From Clostridium sp. CAG:510 (GTDB lineage Bacteria > Bacillota > Clostridia > Lachnospirales > Lachnospiraceae): a DNA stretch of 17,327 nt. The position numbers were made by a program, and so were the translations under genes. Each line of letters opens with the position of its first letter. Within the stretch, counting starts at the first letter, position 1. A model generated the notes under the pieces. That model saw nothing but the letters and a program-made list of their open reading frames with translations, made no database searches and was not told the origin of the DNA. Of this stretch, positions 7,522 through 13,997 are shown piece after piece. The stretch is from NCBI GenBank assembly GCA_000434615.1, contig FR880809.1, positions 58,438 to 75,764 of the forward strand, given 5' to 3'.

Positions 7522-7549
7522 TGCCGGTACGCATCTTTGCATACCGGCA
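7522..7549. terminator. Strong hairpin between the lipoprotein and DUF4190 genes, possible terminator
   Basis: TGCCGGTACGCA (7522-7533) pairs with TGCATACCGGCA (7538-7549) with one mismatch and a 4-nt loop. It lies about 50 bp past the stop of the minus-strand gene at 7601, but the T-rich run (TTCTTTT) is on the plus-strand side, where no gene precedes it. It may act in both directions. The rest of 7308-7600 holds no recognisable gene. Confidence 0.45.
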
Positions 7550-7600
7550 CTTCTTTTGTAAGTCAATTATGAACCAGACAATCGTCTGTCTTTTAATGTC

Positions 7601-8212
7601 TTAGTAATTGTAATCAATTCCCAGACTGTCAAGGAAATCATAGACATCCCTGTAGTTCATGTTGATATAAACTCCCAGTGCGGAATTGGCAATCGTCAAT
7701 ACCAGGAAGATGGAGCAAAGGATAATACCGGCAATAGCCATTCCCTTGCCGCCCTTTTTCATTCCGACAATACCCAGAATCAGACCTGTTACATTCACCG
7801 GAATACCGATAATGGGAATGCAGCAGGCAACAATTCCCACAATACCGAGTACCAGCGAAGCAATGGATAAACCGTTGTTCTGCTTGGTCGGCTGATTGTT
7901 GTACTGATAATTGTTGCCGGGATAATTGTAAGGTGCCTGATTGTTATAAGGTGCGTTGTAAGCATTACCACTGCCGTATGCTCCGGCATTGTAGCCGTTG
8001 CTGTAGGCTCCGGTGTTGGCTGCATTTCCGTCCTGATAACCGTTCGCTCCGGTATTGTAGCCGTTGCTGTAGGCTCCGGTGTTGGCTCCGGCATTCTGAT
8101 TTCCGTAGCCGTAACCATATCCCTGGGACATGTTATAGGCATTGCCTGCAGGCTGTCCGTTCTGTGGCTCCTGCGGTCTTGTGTTGTCGTAGGTTTCAAA
8201 TTCTTCGCTCAT
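7601..8212 (-). CDS. DUF4190-type membrane protein with Tyr/Asn/Gly-rich N-terminal tail
   Basis: Protein of 203 residues in two parts. Residues 1-113 are low-complexity and hydrophilic, rich in Asn, Gly, Tyr and Ala, with NTGAYSNGYN occurring at 44-53 and again at 66-75 (a 22-residue, 66-bp direct repeat). Residues 114-182 hold two membrane helices with the DUF4190 look (LSIASLVLGIVGIV, GLILGIVGMKKGGKGMAIAGI). A short tail (YDFLDSLGIDYNY) follows. Such proteins are small membrane proteins of unknown role; the tail may be disordered and interaction-prone. The start at 8212 is supported by a GAGGGAG site. It has no obvious operon partner and no function is proposed. Confidence 0.85.
   Translation of the reverse strand: MSEEFETYDNTRPQEPQNGQPAGNAYNMSQGYGYGYGNQNAGANTGAYSNGYNTGANGYQDGNAANTGAYSNGYNAGAYGSGNAYNAPYNNQAPYNYPGNNYQYNNQPTKQNNGLSIASLVLGIVGIVACCIPIIGIPVNVTGLILGIVGMKKGGKGMAIAGIILCSIFLVLTIANSALGVYINMNYRDVYDFLDSLGIDYNY
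7991..8088. repeat. 66-bp in-frame direct repeat inside the DUF4190-type gene
   Basis: A stretch of about 30 bp beginning GTAGCCGTTGCTGTAGGCTC occurs at 7991 and again at 8057, exactly 66 bp apart. It encodes the duplicated NTGAYSNGYN. The period is a multiple of three, so copy-number change would keep the frame. Confidence 0.8.
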
Positions 8213-8362
8213 GTTTTTCTCCCTCTCAAATGCGTACTATGTAATTATCTTTTCTGGGTGCTGCTGCCGGTGCTTAAAAGTTCTTCCGACTATTGCACGA
8301 AAGTCCATGCTTGAAGAAAATTGTAACACATTCCCTGCTCTACTTCAAGCCGCTTCCCGATT

Positions 8363-9070
8363 TTACTTTTCCTTCCTGACCGCAAAATAAAAGGCAAGGA
8401 ACATCATGGCAATGCCCCAGGACTCCCCGCCTCCCAGTACATGGGAGAAAATAGAATTGCCGGTCACACCCGTTAATACTGCCGCTGCAACCTTACAGAT
8501 TACATACAGAACCAGCGGACCGATGACAATAAAAAACTTCGGAACGGGGATTTTTCCCTTTGCCACCATAACAATGAATGCCACACCGGAAATAATATCG
8601 GCGGTTGTCTGCCATATGGTGCCCACCGTAAACGGCACCAGTGCCGACTGTGTAAAATATGTGGCAATACTGTCTGCCGAAGCGCCTGCCAACAGGGCTG
8701 CCCTCACGTTCATCAGCGCCATGCAGCAAATGGAATGAATGCCGAAAATACCCACCGACATCATGGTTGTGCCAAAAGAAAATGCCTTATACAGTCCCGT
8801 TCTGTCGCCGTTCTGCCTGTCGAGTATATAAAAGCATGCTGCGCGGGAAGCCAATAGATAACCCACACAGGCAATAATGCCGATGACGAACGAAGCCTGA
8901 TAATACCACAGGGGTACGTTTACAATGTCAGCACTGATAATACCCGCCAGCACATGGGGTTCCCCATCTCCCATGTAGGACAGCAGGCAGTCACTGATGC
9001 CGCAAAGCAGCATAGCAAAAAATCCGATTAACAGATATGCTTTTCTTTTTGATTTCTGAATATAACCCAT
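8363..9070 (-). CDS. Polytopic membrane protein of unknown function (DUF6796-like)
   Basis: Protein of 235 residues with about six predicted membrane helices (roughly 11-30, 57-80, 95-122, 140-165, 175-198, 212-230) and few charged residues outside the termini. Visible motifs include GISDCLLSYMGDG near the first helix, WYYQASFVIGIIACVGYLLASR and FGIHSICC. The overall look recalls an uncharacterised Firmicute membrane family (possibly DUF6796), an impression that could not be verified. The start at 9070 is set by an AGAGG site. It is divergent from the PH-domain gene, with an inverted repeat in the shared region. A weak inverted repeat (GCTTGAAG 8309-8316 / CTTCAAGC 8343-8350) lies after the gene. 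No function is proposed. Confidence 0.8.
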   Translation of the reverse strand: MGYIQKSKRKAYLLIGFFAMLLCGISDCLLSYMGDGEPHVLAGIISADIVNVPLWYYQASFVIGIIACVGYLLASRAACFYILDRQNGDRTGLYKAFSFGTTMMSVGIFGIHSICCMALMNVRAALLAGASADSIATYFTQSALVPFTVGTIWQTTADIISGVAFIVMVAKGKIPVPKFFIVIGPLVLYVICKVAAAVLTGVTGNSIFSHVLGGGESWGIAMMFLAFYFAVRKEK

Positions 9071-9147
9071 AATTTACCTCTTTCTTTTCCCGCGACGGAT
9101 ACCCACCACCCCAATATTACACAAGTTCAGACTGCTTTCCTTATCAA

Positions 9148-9163
9148 GTTAGCAACATCTAAC
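9148..9163. promoter_or_regulatory. Inverted repeat GTTAG-N6-CTAAC in a divergent promoter region
   Basis: GTTAGCAACATCTAAC is a perfect 5-6-5 inverted repeat between the divergent genes at 9070 (-) and 9284 (+). Size and symmetry fit a dimeric repressor site. The binding protein is unknown. Confidence 0.4.
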
Positions 9164-9203
9164 AAAATGATAATACGGCCTATCTCCCACGTCAAGAATT
9201 TAC

Positions 9204-9232
9204 TTGCTTTCCGCCACCTGTTATATTACTAT
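9204..9232 (+). promoter_or_regulatory. Candidate promoter for the PH-domain gene
   Basis: TTGCTT (9204-9209) is followed after 17 bp by TACTAT (9227-9232), in an AT-rich stretch about 50 bp before the chosen start codon. The hexamer matches are moderate. Confidence 0.4.
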
Positions 9233-9283
9233 AAAAATAATGACAAGATCAGCATGGAGAACGGCGAAGGGAGCAGGAGTATT

Positions 9284-9895
9284 ATGAGCTTAAGAGATCA
9301 GATCGGATACGGAGAAAATATCATGTGGAGCGGAAAAAAAGCAGTGAAGGTGTCGGTGCTGGAGTCTGTTTTCAACCCCATGCTGCCGTTTGCGTTAATC
9401 TGGCTTTTGTTTGACGGAGGCATGATTTTAGCCATGAGCGCCACCGGTTCCTCCGGTCCCGGTTTCATGGGCGCTTTTCTGGGCGTCTTTTTCTTGATAC
9501 ACCTGATGCCGGTATGGATTTATTTAGGAGGCGTGATTACCTCCGCCTTAAAGGCCAAGAATACCGAATATCTGATTACCGATAAAGGTATTTATGTGCA
9601 GTCCGGCATTTTTACCAGACGTGTGGATATGAAACCTTTTACCGATTTATCCCACGTATCCATCCGCCAGGGAGTATTTGACCGTATGTGCGGCACCGGC
9701 GACATCATCAGCACCTGCGGTCACGGTCACGGAGCCGGCGGCGACATCTGCAACATCACGGATTATGAGCACGTATTCCGCCTGGTAAAACAGCTTCAGG
9801 AAGATATTTATTCCGATACCATGTACCCCAACGACATGCGTCCCGCCGAAAACCACGGTTACCGGACACAGTACACCCGGGAACAGGATTGGTAA
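9284..9895 (+). CDS. Membrane-anchored bacterial PH-domain protein (YdbT/bPH2-like)
   Basis: Protein of 203 residues. Two membrane helices (about 32-52 and 60-85) are followed by a bacterial PH-like domain (about 92-175) with the usual pattern TEYLITDKGIYVQSGIFTRRVDMKPFTDLSHVS split over several strands. The GTGDI motif, here followed by a His/Gly-rich loop (CGHGHGAGGD), then leads into ITDYEHVFRLVKQL. The hydrophilic tail is 25-30 residues. Such proteins are envelope proteins of unknown molecular role. The frame is open from 9167, but the ATG at 9284 is preferred because AGGAG lies just before it (spacing of four, a little short); 9254 is an alternative. It ends before a strong terminator and is monocistronic. 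Confidence 0.82.
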   Translation: MSLRDQIGYGENIMWSGKKAVKVSVLESVFNPMLPFALIWLLFDGGMILAMSATGSSGPGFMGAFLGVFFLIHLMPVWIYLGGVITSALKAKNTEYLITDKGIYVQSGIFTRRVDMKPFTDLSHVSIRQGVFDRMCGTGDIISTCGHGHGAGGDICNITDYEHVFRLVKQLQEDIYSDTMYPNDMRPAENHGYRTQYTREQDW

Positions 9896-9910
9896 TGGTA
9901 TTCGCACACA

Positions 9911-9951
9911 AAAAGCCCGCAGGCATTTTCGCTGCGGGCTTTTCTTTTTTT
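9911..9951. terminator. Strong, probably bidirectional rho-independent terminator
   Basis: AAAAGCCCGCAG (9911-9922) pairs with CTGCGGGCTTTT (9932-9943) around a 9-nt loop and is followed by TTTTCTTTTTTT. The upstream A-run lets it also end transcripts of the convergent DUF3737 gene, whose stop is 40 bp to the right. Confidence 0.92.
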
Positions 9952-9991
9952 GCATTATTTTGCTTTTCTTTTTGGTTTTTCTTTTTTGCGT

Positions 9992-10849
9992 TTATTTTCC
10001 TCTTACGATAATCTGTGTCTTCTCCGGGTCTATTTTATCCTTCTCCATAATCAGTTCTTTGATTGCCTCTGCGGAAATCCTGCCGGAGGAAGGGTTCATC
10101 ACACTGTCAACCTCTCCCGTAATGTCGGCATCCACACTGGAATACTCGAACGCCAGCGTGGTATTGATAAGCTTGCAGTTTTTCATCACCAGATTGTCAA
10201 TGTAACAAAGTCCCTGCAGACTTTCAATGGTACAGTTCACAAGTGTCAGGTTCTTTGCATTCCAGCCCAGGTATTCCCCGGAAATAAAGGAGTCGTAAAC
10301 CGTTACGTTTTCACTGTTCCAGAACGCATCCTTGGAAAGAAGAGTAGAATTGCGGATTTCCATATTTTTAACCCCGTCAAAGGAATAATTACCGTCCAGA
10401 CGCAAGTTGTCAATCTTCATATCCGAACAGTTCATGGCAAAATAGTCCCCTTTTGCGGTTACATCCTTCAGTTCCACCTGCTCGCAGCTCCACAGGGTTT
10501 CCGCAGCATTGGCAAAATAAACATTGTTAAGCTCAAGTCCCCTGCACCGTCTGAAATTCTTGGGCGCCTGAATTAACGCATTTTCCACGGAAATATCGTT
10601 GGTGTACCAGACTCCCGCCCTTGCCATCTCAAACCACTGGCAATCCTTCACGGTAATGTGATTGCAGTACCAGAGCGGATATTTCCACTTAAACATACTG
10701 CCCTCCAGCTCGATATGGCTGCTCTCCTTTAATGGCGACTCCCCGTCGTCAAAAATAGTATCTGTAATATGCAGATTTTCTGCGTGGAACAAGGCTCTCT
10801 CCCCTGTCAGGAACGCCCTGCTCACCTCTTTTGCATTTTCCATTCCCAT
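9992..10849 (-). CDS. DUF3737 family protein, right-handed beta-helix
   Basis: Protein of 285 residues made of short imperfect repeats of about 20 residues, such as HITVKDCQWFE, DISVENALIQ, GLELNNVYF and NLTLVNCTIES. Alternating hydrophobic positions and periodic Asn are the pattern of a parallel beta-helix. The sequence matches the DUF3737 family as I know it (EVSRAFLTGERALF near the start and the SHIELEGSMFKWKYPLWYC segment). There is no signal peptide, so it is probably cytoplasmic. The biochemical role of the family is unknown. It starts 12 bp after the small gene at 10862 and shares its transcript. A second in-frame ATG at 10843 is possible. The divergent LysR regulator is a plausible controller. 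Confidence 0.88.
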   Translation of the reverse strand: MGMENAKEVSRAFLTGERALFHAENLHITDTIFDDGESPLKESSHIELEGSMFKWKYPLWYCNHITVKDCQWFEMARAGVWYTNDISVENALIQAPKNFRRCRGLELNNVYFANAAETLWSCEQVELKDVTAKGDYFAMNCSDMKIDNLRLDGNYSFDGVKNMEIRNSTLLSKDAFWNSENVTVYDSFISGEYLGWNAKNLTLVNCTIESLQGLCYIDNLVMKNCKLINTTLAFEYSSVDADITGEVDSVMNPSSGRISAEAIKELIMEKDKIDPEKTQIIVRGK

Positions 10850-10861
10850 CCTTACCTTTCT

Positions 10862-11077
10862 TTATTTATCCTTCTTCTTTTTGATTTCATAAATCAGATA
10901 ATCTAAATATTCCAATTTTTTCTGCTCCGCATGCACGCATTCCAGCAGACATTTCCGGTAGCAGTTCAATGCCTGAAGCTGCACGTCCTCGTTTTCCATT
11001 TCACCTATTCTGCGTATTTCCGTATCCGGACAGCCCGTGCACTTTAAGTTTTCAATCATATCCTCCGTCAGTTTCAT
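10862..11077 (-). CDS. Small Cys-containing protein upstream of DUF3737, unknown function
   Basis: Protein of 71 residues. The ATG at 11077 is chosen because AAAGGGG lies seven bases upstream; extending to 11098 would place that site inside the gene. The sequence has two parts: residues 1-30 with a CTGC pair (C13, C16) and a helical region with C39, C43 and C47 (CYRKCLLEC), ending in a lysine-rich tail. The CxxC plus CxxxCxxxC pattern could bind a metal or form disulfides, but this is inference. The 12-bp gap to the DUF3737 gene indicates an operon. Its leader (promoter at 11311-11339) contains the 72-bp repeats. The family was not recognised. Confidence 0.75.
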   Translation of the reverse strand: MKLTEDMIENLKCTGCPDTEIRRIGEMENEDVQLQALNCYRKCLLECVHAEQKKLEYLDYLIYEIKKKKDK

Positions 11078-11090
11078 GACAATCCCCTTT

Positions 11091-11293
11091 CCCGGCATCC
11101 GAAAGCCCTTCTTGGCATCTCAAAATCTCCCTGCATCAGGAAGCCTTTTTTCATGTCCAATTTCCCGGCATCTGAAAGCCTTCTCTGCATTTCAAATTTT
11201 CCCTGCATCAGGAAGCCTTTTTTCATGTCCAATTTCCCGACATCCGAAAGCCCTTCTTGGCATCTCAAAACCTCCCTGCATCCGAAAGTCTTT
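11091..11293. repeat. 72/73-bp nested tandem repeat in the leader of the small-gene/DUF3737 operon
   Basis: CCCGGCATC or CCCGACATC begins units at 11091, 11164 and 11236 (periods 73 and 72; the third is incomplete). Inside each unit GCATC followed by GAAAGCC-like sequence recurs, so the unit itself grew from shorter repeats. The stretch GGAAGCCTTTTTTCATGTCC occurs twice unchanged. The array lies between the inferred transcription start (about 11304) and the ribosome binding site of the gene at 11077. Read on the minus strand it is open as a 24-residue repeat from TTG/ATG codons, but a one-base length difference between units argues against coding. Confidence 0.85.
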
Positions 11294-11310
11294 CTCTGCC
11301 CTACCACATG

Positions 11311-11339
11311 ATTGTATCTCTTTCTGTTAAAAATGTAAA
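11311..11339 (-). promoter_or_regulatory. Sigma-A promoter for the small-gene/DUF3737 operon
   Basis: On the minus strand TTTACA (11339-11334) and TACAAT (11316-11311) are separated by exactly 17 bp; each matches consensus at five of six positions. The start would be near 11304, giving a leader of about 225 nt that contains the whole 72-bp array. Confidence 0.72.
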
Positions 11340-11376
11340 ATATCTATAATTCATACTCTGTCATGTATTTTTCTCA

Positions 11377-11405
11377 TTGCAAATAGTTTGCTTTTATTTT
11401 AAAAT
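11377..11405 (+). promoter_or_regulatory. Candidate promoter for the LysR gene
   Basis: TTGCAA (11377-11382) and TAAAAT (11400-11405) are separated by 17 bp, about 80 bp before the LysR start codon. A separate TATAAT at 11345-11350 has a poor -35. The arrangement is divergent with the promoter at 11311-11339, typical of LysR-controlled regions. Confidence 0.55.
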
Positions 11406-11487
11406 GGAATTCCGGAAACACTATCGTAAAGAAAATCATAACCGAAATTTTAAGATTTTACAGACACAGAAAGGCACAGGTATCGTT

Positions 11488-12399
11488 ATGGAACATCGCA
11501 CCCTACGGTATTTTCTCACTATCGCCCGTGAGGAAAATATGACAAACGCCGCCAACATTCTGCACGTTTCCCAGTCCGCCCTTTCCCGACAGATGGCGGA
11601 TTTGGAGGCAGAACTCGGCAGGAAACTTTTTATCCGCACCAACCGGAAAACCATGCTGACGGAAGACGGCATGCGGCTCCGACAACGCGCGGAAGAAATC
11701 GTTTCCCTGGTGGAAAAAACCGAGATGGAATTTAAGGCGTCCGATGAAACCATTTCCGGACAGATTGCCATCGGTGCCGGCGAAACACGCACTTTTTCCC
11801 TGATAGCCCGGGCGATGAAGCAGACCCAGAGCCGGTTCCCCCATATTCATTTTACCGTATACAGCGCCAATGCGGTGGATGTAACCGAACGTCTGGAGCA
11901 CGGCACGCTGGATTTCGGTCTTTTATTTGAGCCGGTGAACAAAGAACTTTATCAGTATCTTTCCATGCCCTGCGCCGATACGGTGGGACTCCTTGTTTCC
12001 AAAAAAAGTCCCCTTGCCGTTAAAGAAACCATAACGGAAGAGGACCTTCTTTCGGTGCCGCTTATTGTGTCAACCCGGTTCAGCCCGGATACGCTGCTTA
12101 GTGCCGTTTCTCCGGCTGTTGCGGAAAAACTCACCATACCTGCCACCTATAATTTAATTTATAATGCCACACTCATGGTCGAGCAGGGCATGGGAGCCGC
12201 TCTTGCCATTGAACACCTGGTGCATATCACACCGGAAAGCCCCTATGCTTTTCTCCCGCTCACTCCGGTCACCACCATGCGCACAATTTTTGCCTGGAAA
12301 AAATATCAAATCCTCACAAAAGCCGAAGAAATTTTTCTTAAAGAACTCTCCTCCGTACTGGAAAAAACAAAATCATGGGAAGCAGAAGATAAAAAATAA
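11488..12399 (+). CDS. LysR-family transcriptional regulator
   Basis: Protein of 303 residues. The N-terminal winged helix-turn-helix spans about 1-60 (TLRYFLTIAREENMTNAA, then HVSQSALSRQMADLEAELG, then LFIRTNRKTMLTEDG). A linker helix follows, then a LysR substrate-binding domain (about 90-295; GQIAIGAGET, ERLEHGTLDFGLLFEP, EQGMGAALA). These regulators bind DNA as tetramers and respond to a small effector, here unknown. The open frame begins at 11377, but the ATG at 11488 starts the canonical first helix and has CACAGG seven bases upstream. The most likely target is the divergent operon 11077-9992 and its own promoter. The 3' end overlaps the convergent gene at 12338 by 62 bp. Confidence 0.92.
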   Translation: MEHRTLRYFLTIAREENMTNAANILHVSQSALSRQMADLEAELGRKLFIRTNRKTMLTEDGMRLRQRAEEIVSLVEKTEMEFKASDETISGQIAIGAGETRTFSLIARAMKQTQSRFPHIHFTVYSANAVDVTERLEHGTLDFGLLFEPVNKELYQYLSMPCADTVGLLVSKKSPLAVKETITEEDLLSVPLIVSTRFSPDTLLSAVSPAVAEKLTIPATYNLIYNATLMVEQGMGAALAIEHLVHITPESPYAFLPLTPVTTMRTIFAWKKYQILTKAEEIFLKELSSVLEKTKSWEAEDKK

Positions 12400-12835
12400 C
12401 CGGAACCAGTACATCCCAGACGGTAATGCTATGGTAGGCAAGGAGGGATATTCCTATTTTTGCCGCTAAGATAAACAAAGTAAGAAAAAAACAGGGTTTT
12501 ATGAATTTCTTAAACTTAAAAATCCGGTACTGCAGTTCGGATACCGGCAGGTATTTTAAGAGCTCGTTGACGGATTTTGCCGGACCATTCTGTTCACTGT
12601 AAATCGTAAAACGGAAGCACAGCATGCTGATGCCGTAAATATAAAGCATGTATACGGCAAGGCAGCTCCAGAACGCATCTCCATCCATCGCCTTCTGCGG
12701 AAACACCGCCATGATAAGAGATACTCCAATCAGTAAATATCCGCAGTACTTGTAAAAAATATTGTTGGCAAACCAGGTCTTTTCTTCCTCAAAAAATCTC
12801 TCCAGTGTTTCCTGCTGCTTTACATCCACTTTCAT
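12338..12835 (-). CDS. ABC-2-like membrane protein, last gene of the double-ABC operon
   Basis: Membrane protein of 165 residues. A hydrophilic N-terminus (TLERFFEEEKTWFANNIFYKY) precedes four predicted helices (about 32-50, 60-80, 120-140, 144-160). It is shorter than usual ABC-2 permeases and resembles small membrane subunits encoded next to YtrB-like ATPases. The frame is open back to 13015, but the ATG at 12835 is right: AAGGAG lies seven bases upstream, and the upstream part merely shadows the ATPase gene. The 85-bp gap to that gene holds purine-rich 13-bp repeats. The last 20 codons overlap the 3' end of the convergent LysR gene. The C-terminus (FPVRRRVL) ends just after the last helix, so slight truncation is possible. 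Confidence 0.75.
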   Translation of the reverse strand: MKVDVKQQETLERFFEEEKTWFANNIFYKYCGYLLIGVSLIMAVFPQKAMDGDAFWSCLAVYMLYIYGISMLCFRFTIYSEQNGPAKSVNELLKYLPVSELQYRIFKFKKFIKPCFFLTLFILAAKIGISLLAYHSITVWDVLVPVIFYLLLPMILFFPVRRRVL

Positions 12836-12846
12836 ACGTCCGCTCC

Positions 12847-12889
12847 TTTCCGCTCTTCCTTCCCGCTCTTCCTCCCCTGTCGTTCTTCC
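12847..12889. repeat. 13-bp direct repeat in the gap before the last operon gene
   Basis: TTTCCGCTCTTCC (12847-12859) and TTCCCGCTCTTCC (12860-12872) are adjacent 13-bp units. A diverged longer copy ending in GTTCTTCC follows (12873-12889). The repeats lie directly upstream of the ribosome binding site of the 12835 gene, and on the transcript they are purine-rich and SD-like (GGAAGAGCGG). Confidence 0.6.
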
Positions 12890-12920
12890 TCCACTCTCAT
12901 GTGCCTGCTCTCCTGTCCTT

Positions 12921-13610
12921 TCATACGCCTTGCCCTGCCGCGTCCTCATAGCCCGCAATGGTATCCAGACTCTCCTGAAAAGCCCCCAGGCGTCCCTGCT
13001 CCATAACCGCCACATAATCCGTCTGCTTATGGATTTCCGTCATGTTGTGACTGGTCATAAGCACGCAGCAGTCTTCCTCTGCTAACAGCTTCCTTAAGAT
13101 GTCAAAGAATTCCAGCCGGAAAACCGGGTCCATGCCGGCAGTTGCCTCGTCCAACAGAAATAATTTGCTGTGATGGGCAATGGCAAATCCCAACTGAAAT
13201 TTTATCTTTTCTCCCCGGGACATCATGCGGTAGGTCCGGTCCGCCGGTGCCTGCATCTTTTCCATGACGCGCTTAAACAGATCCTTATCAAAGTCATCGT
13301 ACAGAATACCTAAAATCTCTGCATTCTGATTTCCGGTTCTGTCCTCGAAAAAAATATTGTCCTCGGACACATAGCCGATAATCTGCATCATTTTATCATG
13401 GTTTCCCCGCACCGGCTGTCCGTATACGAAAATATCCCCGCTGTAACGGGCATTTTCCTGCAAAATCGTTTGAAACAGCATGGTCTTTCCGGCGCCGTTT
13501 TCACCCACGATAGCATAAATATAGCCGCTTTCCAGCTCTGCACTAATATCTGACAATTGAAATTTTTTCCGTTTTCTGCAAACATTTGCAAGTTTTAATG
13601 CAAAATCCAT
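12921..13610 (-). CDS. ABC transporter ATP-binding protein (YtrB-like), second ATPase of the operon
   Basis: Cytoplasmic ATPase of 229 residues. It shows Walker A GENGAGKT (36-43), a Q-loop region with E instead of Q (IGYVSEDN), a degenerate signature MSRGEK (130-135), Walker B LFLLDEATAGMD (D154, E155) and switch H188 (TSHN). The length and signature fit ABC-2 type exporters found with GntR/YtrA regulators. Its start is five bases after the GntR stop, and its ribosome binding site (GGAGAG) lies inside the last GntR codons, so translation is coupled. The likely membrane partner is the product of 12338-12835. The YtrBCDEF system of Bacillus responds to cell-wall antibiotics; a similar role here is only inferred. 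Confidence 0.9.
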   Translation of the reverse strand: MDFALKLANVCRKRKKFQLSDISAELESGYIYAIVGENGAGKTMLFQTILQENARYSGDIFVYGQPVRGNHDKMMQIIGYVSEDNIFFEDRTGNQNAEILGILYDDFDKDLFKRVMEKMQAPADRTYRMMSRGEKIKFQLGFAIAHHSKLFLLDEATAGMDPVFRLEFFDILRKLLAEEDCCVLMTSHNMTEIHKQTDYVAVMEQGRLGAFQESLDTIAGYEDAAGQGV

Positions 13611-13615
13611 AAAAT

Positions 13616-13996
13616 TTACTCTCCTTCGTACAGGGTCTTTACCATGCTGAGGAAATCCTCACAGCTAAGCCCCGCTGCTTTGGCTTCAAAAATAATTTCC
13701 GAAAGCCTTTTTTCCAATGTCATGAGCTGCTTTTCCAAAAGGTAACCCGTATTGTATTCACACACATAAAAGCCCTTGCCCGCCACGGAGCGGATAAGCC
13801 CTTCTTTTTCCAGTTCCTCATAGGCACGCTTCGTGGTAATCACACTGACCTGCAAATCCGCTGCCAGCGCACGGATGGACGGCAATGCTTCCCCTGCGGA
13901 AAGTGCGCCCGTTACTATGGCATTTTTCAGTTGGGAAACAATCTGTTCATAAATAGCCAGCGTCCCCTGCGGGGAAATGATGATTTTCAGGTTCAT
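13616..13996 (-). CDS. GntR-family regulator, YtrA type
   Basis: Short GntR regulator of 126 residues. The winged helix-turn-helix covers about 10-77 (IYEQIVSQLKNAIVTGAL, LPSIRALAADLQVS, TTKRAYEELEKEGLI, GKGFYV). Only a short C-terminal helical tail (about 85-126) follows, with no ligand-binding domain; this small size defines the YtrA subgroup. Members repress their own operon of ABC genes. The frame is open to 14029, but the ATG at 13996 has GGAGG at 14006-14010, nine bases away. It starts one base after the stop of the upstream membrane-protein gene and ends five bases before the next ATPase, so it sits in the middle of the operon rather than first, as it is in Bacillus. Confidence 0.92.
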   Translation of the reverse strand: MNLKIIISPQGTLAIYEQIVSQLKNAIVTGALSAGEALPSIRALAADLQVSVITTKRAYEELEKEGLIRSVAGKGFYVCEYNTGYLLEKQLMTLEKRLSEIIFEAKAAGLSCEDFLSMVKTLYEGE

Positions 13997-13997
13997 A

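Noticed and set aside
7422..7604. 60-codon plus-strand frame between the lipoprotein and DUF4190 genes
   Set aside because: It has no ribosome binding site, reads through a strong hairpin, and shows no protein-like composition.
8309..8350. Inverted repeat as terminator of the 8363-9070 gene
   Set aside because: The loop is 26 nt, the stem is AT-rich, and no T-run follows on the minus strand; it is mentioned only within the gene entry.
9167..9283. N-terminal extension of the PH-domain protein
   Set aside because: It would cover the likely promoter and has no ribosome binding site; family similarity begins after 9284.
11074..11307. 77-codon minus-strand frame in the 72-bp array as a gene
   Set aside because: Units differ by one base in length, the frame runs past the real start at 11077, and no start has a proper site. 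It is kept only as a possible leader-translation finding.
11377..11487. N-terminal extension of the LysR protein
   Set aside because: LysR proteins begin at the first DNA-binding helix (TLRYFLTI), which follows the ATG at 11488; the extension covers the promoter.
12836..13015. N-terminal extension of the last operon gene (60 residues)
   Set aside because: It overlaps the well-supported ATPase C-terminus and encodes a low-complexity Arg/Gly/Glu string; the ATG at 12835 has a good ribosome binding site.
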